Shown here: in pieces, positions 52,373 to 60,877 of the stretch
How positions within the stretch are numbered: the first letter of the stretch is position 1
How the letters are laid out: each line of letters starts with the position of its first letter
DNA from: Clostridia bacterium
GTDB taxonomy: Bacteria; Bacillota; Clostridia; Christensenellales; Aristaeellaceae
Assembly: GCA_030529995.1 (NCBI GenBank)
Contig: JAUMVT010000004.1
Coordinates: 24,673-88,672 of the forward strand
DNA: 64,000 nucleotides
Direction: 5' to 3'
Notes under the pieces: model-generated
Seen by the model: only the letters and a program-made list of their open reading frames with translations
What the model was told of the DNA's origin: nothing
Database searches by the model: none
Program-made: the position numbers and the translations under genes

Positions 52373-54799
52373 TTACTTTGCCGGAAAGTACATACTCTGC
52401 TGAATCAGAATATCACTGTCCGCCTGCACCTTTGCCAGAATGCGCAGTGCATCTTCCCCATCTGCCAATTTGGGGCAGAAATCATTGTAGGGTACACTGC
52501 TGCTGGTAAGCACAGGCAGCAGGTTCAAGGTTGCCCCCAAGTAAGTATCGCCGCTGAAGCGCAGGCGAACCTGTGCCAGTATGGCATCAAAGGTGGTCAT
52601 ATCGTGGGTGCCGCCAAACATCAGGTTGCCAAGGCTGTAGATCATCAGCGTGCCATTACGGTATTCAACGCCCTGCACCACATGAGGATGGGTGCCCACC
52701 ACAATGTCCACACCGGCATCCACCGCATCCTGTGCCATGAGCTGCTGCAATTCACTGCTGTGGGTTGGGCTGTACTCTGTCCCCCAATGGCAGCTGTAAA
52801 TCACCACGTCGCAGCCTAAGGAGCGAAGCTGATCCACCTCTGTTTTGATGATGGTGCGATCCTGCCGCCAAATGGTTTCACGGCAGCCGGCAAAGCCGAT
52901 TTTATGTCCGTCCTTTTCCCAGATGTACAGCTGACCGTAGCCGCTGTAGGGCATGTTAGCATCCCGCAGCGCCTGGACGGTGGACGTGCGCCCCTCCTGA
53001 CCGTAATCAATATGATGATTATTGGCAATGTTCACCTGATCCACCCCGGAGCGCCACAGCACAGCCGTGTAGGCAGGCAGGCCCCGGAAGCGGTAAAGCT
53101 TATCCTTGTCCTCGCCCCTGCCGTCCGATTTCAGTACACACTCCAGGTTCAGGAAAGTCATGTCGTCCGACTTAAAGATTTCGGTCAGATTCTTGAAGGG
53201 ATAATCATATCCTTCCCGCTCCAGCACGGCAGGGAAAGCGTCCTCCGCCTTCTGCCACTTTTCCCGGGTGCCCAGCACCACATCCCCACCGAGCGTCAGC
53301 ACCAGTTCCGATTCTCCATCCTGCAGATCCGTAGCCGTGGCCGTGGCTTCCAACATGCGGTTGTTGGACACCCCCGCCTCGGCGTTGGCGACCTGCTGCA
53401 CACGCTCCTCCGGGTCATCGGTCAGGATGATTCTCGTGCCCGCAGGAATGTGGGTGTAAATCCAATAGGCATTGATTTCCCCATCCCCCGTGTTGCATTC
53501 CATGCGAACGCAGCCGTGGGAAGCCTTTTGTCCCAGATAAGGCAGCTGCGCCGAAAAATCCAGCTTGCCGTTTTGCTTCTTCCAGCCAAGCTGATGGATC
53601 AGGTTGCCACCGTCGTAGCGGATGGGATAGCTGTAGGTGTATCCCTCATCGCTGAAGCTTTCCATGTGTTCCCCGGTAATAAAGGAGCCTGCCGCCGTTT
53701 CCCGAATCAGTCTGTCCTCTGCCGCCAGCCCTGTAGAGATGGGCATGGTCCAGATAGGCTTTCCGTCTTCATAAATGGTCATGGTCTGCTGCCGCTTATT
53801 CACCAGCAAGCCGTACTTGCTTTGGGGCTGCACCACCATCAGCCGATCCGTAGGCACATAGCCCTCCGTGTAGGAGCCGTCCTCATGGTTCCATGCGCCG
53901 ATGAGGCACCAGCCGTCCTCACGAACTTCCTTCACCTCAACCGCCTGGGTACCGCAATGCAGGGTACCCAGCACCTCGGATTCCTTGGAGGCCAGCGCAT
54001 ACACGTTTTGATGGGTATGCTTCGCTGCGCTGGTAGGACGAACCACGGTTGCCGGTGCGGTCATCAGCTGCCAAATGGCTGCATCATCGTCACCGTCCTC
54101 CGGCATAATCCTCCCCGTTACGCCCACCTGATACACAGGGGACGGTTTATCGGTAATCGTCAGGGGAATCTCCACCGCATAGGCAGGATTGTCCGTGGCG
54201 TACAGCCGCAGCACATAATCCCCTGCCTCCGCTGCTTTTCCGTTCAGCTTGCCATCCCAATGATAGGTGGTTGGCTTCGTGCCCACCTGACGCCGCTTGG
54301 TCGCCAGCAGTGTCTGCATATCGTCAGCCTTGTAAAACTCCACCATAAGCTGCCCTTCCCGAACCAGGGCATACTCCACATACCAGTCTCCATCCCGGTA
54401 ATAGGTATCTCCGCTGGGCAGGGCAAAGAGCAGCGCCTGATTGCACCTTTTCAGGTCGAAGGAGACGGTGGTTGTCTGGGTCTGTCCGTTGCTGCCCAGC
54501 CATTCCACGAAAAAGCTGTAGCCGCCTTCCTGCATCTTCTCCTGATGATCCCCCAAGCCATCCCATATCATGGTATTAGCACCGGCTGTCACGTTCATTT
54601 CCAGCCGGCGATAGGCATTGAGGGAATCCAGCACAGTCAGGCGCACCGTGCCATCGCCCGGGCAGGTAACAGTCAACGTGTTCTCCTGAAAGCCCCGCAG
54701 TGTTCCGCTCCAGGTGACAGACAAATCTTCTGCTTCCCCGGCTGTAGCGAAACACAACAGCAGCATCAGGCACAACAGCAATCTTCGAACGGTCTTCAT
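52373..54799 (-). CDS. Secreted multidomain protein: FlgD-like repeats, SH3, L,D-transpeptidase (YkuD) and CapA
   Basis: An 808-residue fusion protein. After the signal peptide (MKTVRRLLLCLMLLLCF, cleavage near GEAED) come two FlgD/Ig-like segments (about 25-215, with NTMIWDGLGD and TYHWDGKLNGKAAEAGDYVLRLYA). An SH3-like region follows (about 260-325, VYALASKESEVLGTLHCG, EDGWCLIG, EGYVPTDRL). The YkuD domain (about 329-465) has IHQLG and the catalytic ASHGCVRM, Cys near residue 423. The CapA-type metallophosphatase-like domain (about 498-775) has LTLGGDVVLG, NIANNHHIDYGQEG and GTHPHVVQGVEYRNGTLMIYSLGNLMFG. The ATG at 54799 follows GGAGG by 8 bases. YkuD enzymes make or remodel peptidoglycan cross-links; CapA acts in poly-gamma-glutamate export. 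Having both in one chain suggests a wall-anchoring role, which is inference. Confidence 0.9.
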   Translation of the reverse strand: MKTVRRLLLCLMLLLCFATAGEAEDLSVTWSGTLRGFQENTLTVTCPGDGTVRLTVLDSLNAYRRLEMNVTAGANTMIWDGLGDHQEKMQEGGYSFFVEWLGSNGQTQTTTVSFDLKRCNQALLFALPSGDTYYRDGDWYVEYALVREGQLMVEFYKADDMQTLLATKRRQVGTKPTTYHWDGKLNGKAAEAGDYVLRLYATDNPAYAVEIPLTITDKPSPVYQVGVTGRIMPEDGDDDAAIWQLMTAPATVVRPTSAAKHTHQNVYALASKESEVLGTLHCGTQAVEVKEVREDGWCLIGAWNHEDGSYTEGYVPTDRLMVVQPQSKYGLLVNKRQQTMTIYEDGKPIWTMPISTGLAAEDRLIRETAAGSFITGEHMESFSDEGYTYSYPIRYDGGNLIHQLGWKKQNGKLDFSAQLPYLGQKASHGCVRMECNTGDGEINAYWIYTHIPAGTRIILTDDPEERVQQVANAEAGVSNNRMLEATATATDLQDGESELVLTLGGDVVLGTREKWQKAEDAFPAVLEREGYDYPFKNLTEIFKSDDMTFLNLECVLKSDGRGEDKDKLYRFRGLPAYTAVLWRSGVDQVNIANNHHIDYGQEGRTSTVQALRDANMPYSGYGQLYIWEKDGHKIGFAGCRETIWRQDRTIIKTEVDQLRSLGCDVVIYSCHWGTEYSPTHSSELQQLMAQDAVDAGVDIVVGTHPHVVQGVEYRNGTLMIYSLGNLMFGGTHDMTTFDAILAQVRLRFSGDTYLGATLNLLPVLTSSSVPYNDFCPKLADGEDALRILAKVQADSDILIQQSMYFPAK

Positions 54800-55021
54800 T
54801 TTCCCAACCTCCGGCCTTCGTTCCAATGGATGATAGATTCGCCGTCCCGGCTGCCTTTTCCTTCCTAATAGGGAGTGCTTCTGACCGGCCATGGTGAAGG
54901 TTCGCCATAGCCTTTTGCGCTTTTACTGCCTATACAGATCGCTTTTTGTGCAAAAGCATGGAAAATTGGGTCATTTTCTGCCCTGCGTGTACATTGTGAA
55001 CAACCGTTGTTTGAAATGCTT

Positions 55022-55039
55022 GTCAATTTCGTCAATTTC
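55022..55039. repeat. Tandem 9-bp repeats upstream of the MsmX-type gene
   Basis: GTCAATTTC occurs twice head to tail (55022-55030 and 55031-55039), directly next to the palindrome at 55040-55055. Confidence 0.55.
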
Positions 55040-55064
55040 ATTTTTTCGAAAAAATCGATATAAT
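55040..55064 (+). promoter_or_regulatory. 16-bp palindrome and -10 element of the MsmX-type gene promoter
   Basis: ATTTTTTCGAAAAAAT (55040-55055) is a perfect palindrome lying over the -35 position of a perfect TATAAT (55059-55064). No good -35 hexamer is present, so the promoter may need an activator or be controlled by a repressor. The 54800-55137 gap contains no gene I can support. Confidence 0.55.
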
Positions 55065-55137
55065 GACGGTAACAAAAGCGTTGCAGAACGCATTGAGCAG
55101 GCTTGCCCTGCGAGATGACAAGAGGAGGATGTAATCA

Positions 55138-56259
55138 ATGGCAAGTGTATCCCTGCAGCACATTTACAAGATCTATGCCGGCGGTGTGCAGGCCGTCAGC
55201 GATTTTTGCCTGGACATTGAAGACAAGGAGTTTATCGTTCTGGTCGGACCTTCCGGCTGCGGTAAGTCTACCACCCTGCGCATGGTCGCCGGTTTGGAAG
55301 AGATTTCCGACGGCGAACTGTACATCGGCGACAAGCTGGTGAACGACGTGGCTCCCAAGGACCGCGACATCGCCATGGTGTTCCAGAACTACGCTCTGTA
55401 TCCCCATATGACCGTGTATGACAACATGGCTTTTGGCCTGAAGCTGCGCAAGACCCCCAAGGACGAGATCAAGCGCCGTGTGGAAGAGGCTGCTAAGATT
55501 CTGGACATCGCCCACCTGCTGAACCGTAAGCCCAAGGCTCTGTCCGGCGGCCAGCGTCAGCGTGTTGCTCTGGGACGTGCTATCGTTCGTGAGCCTAAGG
55601 TCTTCCTGTTCGACGAACCTCTGTCCAACTTGGACGCAAAGCTCCGTGTGGCCATGCGTACCGAGATTACCAAGCTCCATCAGCGCCTGCAGACCACCTT
55701 CATCTATGTTACCCACGACCAGACCGAAGCTATGACCATGGCTTCCCGTATCGTGGTTATGAAGGACGGCGTTGTGCAGCAGGTGGACAGCCCTCAAAAC
55801 CTGTATGACTATCCCACCAACCAGTTCGTGGCCGGCTTCATCGGCAGCCCTCAGATGAACTTCTTCAACGCCAAGCTGGAGAAGGAAGGCCAGGACGTGG
55901 TTGCCAAGTTCGGCACCAACAAGATCGTTGTGCCTTTCAGCAAGGTATCCAAGTTTGTGGATGAAAGCTACATCGGCAAGGAAGTTGTGCTGGGCATCCG
56001 TCCTGAGAACATCAGCGACAAGCCTGCCATCCTGGAAGCCCTGTCCACCGCCACCATCGAGTGCGACGTGGAAGTGACCGAATTGATGGGCTCCGAAACC
56101 TACCTGTACCTGAAGACTTCCGGCAAGGATGACAACATCATTGCCCGCGTTGATCCTCGCACCACCAGCCGTGCCGGTGAGAAGATCAAGGTTGCCTTCG
56201 ATGTAAACCATCTGCACTTCTTTGACAAGGAGACCGAGAAGACCATTCTGGGTCGCTGA
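55138..56259 (+). CDS. Carbohydrate ABC transporter ATPase, MsmX/UgpC type
   Basis: A 373-residue ATPase of the CUT1 sugar importer class, of which MsmX in Bacillus serves several importers. It has Walker A GPSGCGKST, the Q-loop VFQNYALYPHMTVYDNMAFGLKLRK, signature LSGGQRQRVALGRAIVREP, Walker B VFLFDEPLSNLDAKLR and the switch His in VTHDQTEAMTM. The C-terminal regulatory TOBE region (about 240-373) includes GSPQMNFF and LGIRPENI. The ATG follows GAGGAGG by about 9 bases. No permease is adjacent, which fits a shared ATPase. Codon use looks biased like that of a highly expressed gene. Confidence 0.95.
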   Translation: MASVSLQHIYKIYAGGVQAVSDFCLDIEDKEFIVLVGPSGCGKSTTLRMVAGLEEISDGELYIGDKLVNDVAPKDRDIAMVFQNYALYPHMTVYDNMAFGLKLRKTPKDEIKRRVEEAAKILDIAHLLNRKPKALSGGQRQRVALGRAIVREPKVFLFDEPLSNLDAKLRVAMRTEITKLHQRLQTTFIYVTHDQTEAMTMASRIVVMKDGVVQQVDSPQNLYDYPTNQFVAGFIGSPQMNFFNAKLEKEGQDVVAKFGTNKIVVPFSKVSKFVDESYIGKEVVLGIRPENISDKPAILEALSTATIECDVEVTELMGSETYLYLKTSGKDDNIIARVDPRTTSRAGEKIKVAFDVNHLHFFDKETEKTILGR

Positions 56260-56276
56260 TGCATCATTGAACACAG

Positions 56277-56314
56277 AAGGGGCTTCTCTCTGGGAAAGGG
56301 AGAAGCCCCTTTTC
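56277..56314 (+). terminator. Terminator of the MsmX-type gene
   Basis: A 12-bp perfect stem (56277-56288 with 56300-56311) is followed by a short T run. Confidence 0.85.
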
Positions 56315-56364
56315 CAATCGTCTGCATGTCGTCCGGATGGCATGTGATTCACCCATCCCGGCGA

Positions 56365-56393
56365 TTGCATCCCTCCCGGCTGTGTGATACAAT
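56365..56393 (+). promoter_or_regulatory. Promoter for the capD-like gene and galT
   Basis: TTGCAT (56365-56370) and TACAAT (56388-56393) are separated by 17 bases. Confidence 0.75.
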
Positions 56394-56427
56394 AGACCCC
56401 GGAAGAAACACAAGGGAGAAGCGGAGC

Positions 56428-58380
56428 ATGACCGAACGAAAGCATTCCGTCAAGAAAAAGCACTGGCAAACGGCTGCGCTGGTGCTTCTGGATATTATAC
56501 TGACAAACCTATCCATGATCATGGCACTGCAGATTTACAGCGACATGCATCCACCGGAAGCTCACTTGATTCATGTGCTGCACATTGCGCCGGTGCTGAC
56601 CCTGGCCACGGTAGGTTCCTTGTTTGCCATGGGGCTGTACAGAAATCTGCTGCGCTACGCCAGCATTGATACGCTGGTGCAGGTGGTTACAGGCACGCTG
56701 ATCGGCACAGGGGTATCCTATCTTGTTTCTCTGGCTACCTATACCTTGTACCGGGAAGTCAACATTTTTCTGATGCCCCGCCCCGTGTATTTGATTCAGT
56801 GGTTGCTGTCCGCCTTCATGATTGGCGCCAGCCGCTTCAGCTTCCGCATTGCTGGACAGGCCGGCCATTCCGGGCTGTGGTTTAACAAGAAGCATGCCCG
56901 CCGGGTGATGGTTGTTGGCGCCGGATGGGCAGGTGCCCAGGTGCTGCGGGATCTGCTTGCCGGGCGGTACGGGGACTGTGCCGCCGTGCTTGCCGTAGAC
57001 GATGACCCCGGCAAACGGAACACCAGCATCGGCCGTGTGCCGGTCATGCTGGGCACAGACAAGGTGGAAGAGTATGCCCGGCAGTATGGCATTGATGAAA
57101 TCATCGTGGCCATTGCCACCCCTCAGCATGACCTGACGCCCCTGATTCACAAGTGCATGAGCACCGGCTGCCACGTTCGGGTTTTCACCACCCTGCAGGA
57201 TCCTTCCGGCAGCGCCACCACAGGCAAGGTACGTGACGTGAACATTGCCGACCTGCTGGGACGTGCAGAGACTCATCTGGATATGACGGAGGTTCGGCAC
57301 TATTTCGAAGGGAAAAGGGTTCTTGTCACCGGCGGCGGCGGGTCTATCGGTTCCGAGCTTTGCCGGCAGCTGATGGGCTTTATCCCCAGCCAGCTGGTGC
57401 TGTACGACATGAGTGAAAACTACATCTATGACCTTTTCTTTGAATTAAAGGAGAAGTACGGGGAAATCGTCAAGAACACAGTAAAGCTTCGCGTAGGTTC
57501 CATCCGGGATCCGGAAACGCTGAACCGTGTCTTTGACGAGTTCAAGCCGGAAATCGTGATCCACGCCGCCGCTCACAAGCACGTTCCTCTGATGGAGGAC
57601 AGCCCGGAGCAGGCCGTGAAGAACAATGTGTTCGGCACCTACAATGTGGCCAAGTGTGCCATGGAGCACGGTGCGGAGCGCTTTGTGATGATCTCTACCG
57701 ACAAGGCCGTGAACCCCACCAATGTGATGGGCGCCTCCAAGCGGATGGCAGAGATCATCATCGAGGCGCTGCAAAAGCAGGGAAAGACTCAGTTTACCGC
57801 CGTCCGCTTCGGCAATGTGCTGGGCTCCAACGGCAGTGTGGTGCCCCTGTTTGAGCGGCAGATTCGCGCAGGCGGCCCGGTAACGCTGACCCATCCCGAC
57901 ATTATCCGCTATTTCATGACCATCCCGGAAGCGGCAAGCCTTGTGCTGCAGGCGGCATCCATCGCCAAGGGCGGGGAACTTTTCGTGCTGGATATGGGCA
58001 AGCCGGTGAAAATTCAGGAGCTAGCCGAGCGGATGATTCAGCTGTACGCCGACCCGAAAAAGCCCCCGGTGGAAATTGTCTACACAGGTCTCCGTCCCGG
58101 CGAAAAGCTTTACGAAGAACTGCTGCGTGATGAGGAAAACTCCACCGCCACCAGCAAGGAAAAAATCTTCATTGCCAAGCCGGAGCAGGTGGATTGGCCG
58201 CAGGTCGAAGCCATGCTGGCTGCCCTGCAGCAGTGCCTGGATGAACATGGGGACATGAAAGCCTGCATGCATCGCATTCTGCCCTCGTTTAAGGAGCCTA
58301 AGGAAATCAATGGTGACCGAGGTAATCTACCGACAGATGCAGGGGCAAAGGCCTCCGCTGCCGGCAAATCAAGAGAGTGA
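56428..58380 (+). CDS. Membrane-bound NDP-sugar dehydratase/epimerase, FlaA1/CapD family
   Basis: A 650-residue polysaccharide biosynthesis protein. Four N-terminal TM helices (about 14-34, 53-70, 85-110 and 122-137) are followed by a first Rossmann domain (VMVVGAGWAGAQVLRDLLAG, near residue 160). The catalytic SDR domain begins VLVTGGGGSIGSELCRQL near residue 298. It has AAAHKHVPLMEDSPEQAVKNNVFGTYNV, ISTDKAVNPTNVMGASKRMAE with Met at the position of the usual Tyr, and TAVRFGNVLGSNGSVVPLF. These features match the UDP-GlcNAc 4,6-dehydratases of the PglF/FlaA1 type. The ATG at 56428 is chosen from AAGGGAG upstream. galT starts 10 bases after the stop. Confidence 0.93.
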   Translation: MTERKHSVKKKHWQTAALVLLDIILTNLSMIMALQIYSDMHPPEAHLIHVLHIAPVLTLATVGSLFAMGLYRNLLRYASIDTLVQVVTGTLIGTGVSYLVSLATYTLYREVNIFLMPRPVYLIQWLLSAFMIGASRFSFRIAGQAGHSGLWFNKKHARRVMVVGAGWAGAQVLRDLLAGRYGDCAAVLAVDDDPGKRNTSIGRVPVMLGTDKVEEYARQYGIDEIIVAIATPQHDLTPLIHKCMSTGCHVRVFTTLQDPSGSATTGKVRDVNIADLLGRAETHLDMTEVRHYFEGKRVLVTGGGGSIGSELCRQLMGFIPSQLVLYDMSENYIYDLFFELKEKYGEIVKNTVKLRVGSIRDPETLNRVFDEFKPEIVIHAAAHKHVPLMEDSPEQAVKNNVFGTYNVAKCAMEHGAERFVMISTDKAVNPTNVMGASKRMAEIIIEALQKQGKTQFTAVRFGNVLGSNGSVVPLFERQIRAGGPVTLTHPDIIRYFMTIPEAASLVLQAASIAKGGELFVLDMGKPVKIQELAERMIQLYADPKKPPVEIVYTGLRPGEKLYEELLRDEENSTATSKEKIFIAKPEQVDWPQVEAMLAALQQCLDEHGDMKACMHRILPSFKEPKEINGDRGNLPTDAGAKASAAGKSRE

Positions 58381-58390
58381 GGCGTTTGAA

Positions 58391-59923
58391 ATGGACTGGT
58401 CCGAGAAGGTAACTGCCACATTAGAATCTCTGCTTTTGTATGCCCGGCGCAGGGGGCTGATTGAGCAGGTGGATCTCCCCTACTATCGCAATCTGCTGCT
58501 GGATGTCATGGGGCTGGACGCTCCTGCGCAGGCAGAAGCCCACGATTTAGGGGAAGAAACCGCCACCACCCTGCTGAATCAATTGACTGCGCTGGCACGG
58601 GAAAAGGGCACGATCGGGGATATGCAGTATGAGAAGGATCTCTTCACTGCCCGGGTCATGGGTCTTTTGACCCCCTCACCCAAAGAGGTGCGTGAGGACT
58701 TCCTCAGCAACCTGCAGAACGGGAATGCGGAGGCGGCCACCCGGCATTTCTATGATATGTGCCGTGCCTGCGACTACATCAAAGTGGATGCCATCGCCCA
58801 GAACGTACGGTATTTTGCGGACAGCCCCTGCGGCGAGCTGGAAATTACCATCAACCTGAGCAAGCCGGAGAAGGATCCCAAGGAGATCGCCAAACTGAAG
58901 AACGCTCCCGGCGTCGGTTATCCCAAGTGCATGCTGTGCGTGGAAAACCCGGGCTACGCAGGCCGCAGCAATTTCCCTGCCCGGCAGAATCACCGCATCG
59001 TGCCCCTGACCCTGGACGGTGCCTCCTGGTACATGCAGTACTCCCCCTACGCCTACTATCCGGAGCACTGCATTGTGTTCAACAGTCAGCACACCCCCAT
59101 GAAGATTGACCGGGGCACTTTCCGTCGGCTGTTTGCCTTTGTTGGTCAGCTTCCTCATTATTTCCTCGGCAGCAATGCTGATCTGCCCATCGTAGGCGGT
59201 TCTATCCTTAACCATGACCACTTCCAGGGCGGCTGCTATCAGTTCCCCATGGACAAGGCTGGCGTGCGAGCCGTGATGCAGTCCCCTGTGGAAGGCGTGA
59301 AGGCCTCCATTCTGGACTGGCCTCTGTCCACCCTCTGCCTTGAAGGAACCGAGCCTGAAAAGATGATCGACCTGGCCGACAAGGTGCTGCAGGCATGGCG
59401 TGGTTACAGTGATCCGGCGTGCGACATCTATGCGGAAACCGACGGCACGCCTCACAACACCATCACGCCTATCCTGCGCAAGGTGGGCGACACCTATCGG
59501 CTGCTGCTGGTGCTGCGGAATAACCGCACCAGTGAGGAACATCCGCTGGGCATTTTCCACCCTCATGCCCCCCTGCATCACATCAAGAAGGAGAACATCG
59601 GCCTGATTGAAGTCATGGGTCTGTTCATCCTTCCCGGACGCTTAAAGCAGGAGCTGAAGGAACTGGAAGGCTACCTGACCGGTGAAAAGCCCATGGTATG
59701 CCCGGCGGAAAGTGACCCCAGCTGCAAGCATTACCCCTGGGTGGATACCATGGTACAGCAGCACGGCCTGTGCGCCTCCCATGAAGAAGCAGAGCAACTG
59801 CTGCGCAGCGAAGTGGCCAAGGTATGTGCACAGGTGCTGTGCGACGCCGGCGTGTACAAGCTGGATCAGGCAGGTCTGGACGGCATGAAGCGGTTCCTGA
59901 CCGCTGTAGGGTTTGCCGAATAA
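58391..59923 (+). CDS. galT: UDP-glucose-hexose-1-phosphate uridylyltransferase, type 2 GalT
   Basis: A 510-residue GalT of the Gram-positive class. It transfers UMP between UDP-glucose and galactose-1-phosphate. The active-site motif is HDHFQ in SILNHDHFQGGCYQF near residue 273, with the nucleophilic His as the second His of HxHxQ. Landmarks YAYYPEHCIVFNSQHTPM and PHNTITPILRK are also present. The ATG at 58391 follows GTGAGG by 8 bases. The frame stays open upstream to 58310 inside the dehydratase gene, but no start with a ribosome binding site is seen there. It is probably co-transcribed with the capD-like gene; galK is far away at 8993-10273. Confidence 0.95.
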   Translation: MDWSEKVTATLESLLLYARRRGLIEQVDLPYYRNLLLDVMGLDAPAQAEAHDLGEETATTLLNQLTALAREKGTIGDMQYEKDLFTARVMGLLTPSPKEVREDFLSNLQNGNAEAATRHFYDMCRACDYIKVDAIAQNVRYFADSPCGELEITINLSKPEKDPKEIAKLKNAPGVGYPKCMLCVENPGYAGRSNFPARQNHRIVPLTLDGASWYMQYSPYAYYPEHCIVFNSQHTPMKIDRGTFRRLFAFVGQLPHYFLGSNADLPIVGGSILNHDHFQGGCYQFPMDKAGVRAVMQSPVEGVKASILDWPLSTLCLEGTEPEKMIDLADKVLQAWRGYSDPACDIYAETDGTPHNTITPILRKVGDTYRLLLVLRNNRTSEEHPLGIFHPHAPLHHIKKENIGLIEVMGLFILPGRLKQELKELEGYLTGEKPMVCPAESDPSCKHYPWVDTMVQQHGLCASHEEAEQLLRSEVAKVCAQVLCDAGVYKLDQAGLDGMKRFLTAVGFAE

Positions 59924-59932
59924 ACAGCAATC

Positions 59933-59976
59933 AAAGAGCCAGGCTGTTCCATATAATCATGGACGCCTGGCTCTTT
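59933..59976 (+). terminator. Terminator of the capD-galT transcript
   Basis: A 12-bp perfect stem (59933-59944 with 59965-59976) encloses a 20-base loop with partial inner pairing. The 3' arm ends in T. Confidence 0.75.
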
Positions 59977-59992
59977 CCGTATAAGGAGCACA

Positions 59993-60877
59993 ATGAAGCA
60001 TCAGGTTACAGAAAATGAAGAAGGTATGCGCCTGCGGGACGTGCTGCGCCAAAGCATGGGCATGAGCTATACTGCCATGAAATCTGCCAAGTGGGATGGC
60101 CGCATTCTCGTCAACCAGTTGCCCCGCACGGTCAATCAGCCGGTGCACGCAGGAGAATGGATCGAAGTACCGGACAAGGAAGCCCTGCCGATGTACAGCC
60201 TCACGCCTTGTTACCGTCCTGTGTCCATCGCCTACGAAGATGACGATCTATGGATCATCGATAAGCCTGCGCCCCTGGCCAGTCAGTCCAGCGAGCGTCA
60301 AAGTGATGACACCCTGGAAAACATGCTGTATGCTCACCTTGGCTGTCCTGCAGACTTCATCTATCGCCCGGTCAACCGTTTGGACAAAGGCACCAGCGGC
60401 CTGATGGTGGTAGCAAAGACCGCCCACGCCCAGTATCGCCTGCAGCGGCTGCTGCACACGGACGAGTTCAGGCGCACATATCTGGCGGTAACCGAAGGCA
60501 TACCAAAGATGCCTCAAGGCATTATTGACGCCCCCATTGCAAAGGAAGATGCCGCCAGCATCAAGCGAGTGATTGACCCTGCAGGCAAGCTCAGTGTCAC
60601 CCGCTATCAGGTGCTGGAAAGTGATGGGCGCCGAAGCCTGATTCGCCTGCAGCTGGAAACCGGAAGAACCCATCAAATACGTGTTCATCTGGCTTACCTA
60701 GGCTGTCCCGTTTGCGGCGACTTTCTCTATGGGCAGGAATTGCCGGAGCTTCCCGGGCGTTTTGCCCTTCACTCCGAGGAAGTCCTGCTGCACCATCCCA
60801 TCACCGGGGAGTGGCTTACCATCAAATCTCCCCTGCCTGCGGAGCTTCGGCAGTTGCTTGCTCCAACGCATCTTTAA
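59993..60877 (+). CDS. RluA-family pseudouridine synthase
   Basis: A 294-residue RNA pseudouridine synthase. An S4-like N-terminal domain (about 1-65, GMRLRDVLRQSMGMSYTAMKSAKWDGRILVNQ) precedes the catalytic domain. WIIDKPAPLASQ and the catalytic motif RPVNRLDKGTSGLMVVAKT carry the active Asp near residue 129. RTHQIRVHLAYLGCPVCGDFLYG is the typical third motif. The usual His of HRLD is Asn here. The ATG follows AAGGAG with a short 4-base spacer. Its last 56 bases overlap the end of the convergent gene on the other strand. Confidence 0.93.
   Translation: MKHQVTENEEGMRLRDVLRQSMGMSYTAMKSAKWDGRILVNQLPRTVNQPVHAGEWIEVPDKEALPMYSLTPCYRPVSIAYEDDDLWIIDKPAPLASQSSERQSDDTLENMLYAHLGCPADFIYRPVNRLDKGTSGLMVVAKTAHAQYRLQRLLHTDEFRRTYLAVTEGIPKMPQGIIDAPIAKEDAASIKRVIDPAGKLSVTRYQVLESDGRRSLIRLQLETGRTHQIRVHLAYLGCPVCGDFLYGQELPELPGRFALHSEEVLLHHPITGEWLTIKSPLPAELRQLLAPTHL

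Noticed and set aside
54891-55118. A 75-codon open frame upstream of the MsmX-type gene
   Set aside because: No ribosome binding site, and it runs through the promoter repeats and palindrome.
58310-58390. Upstream extension of the galT frame into the capD-like gene
   Set aside because: Type 2 GalT proteins begin near the ATG at 58391, which has its own ribosome binding site.
59951-59958. TATAAT as a promoter -10 for the RluA-family gene
   Set aside because: It lies in the loop of the terminator hairpin and has no -35 at a suitable distance.
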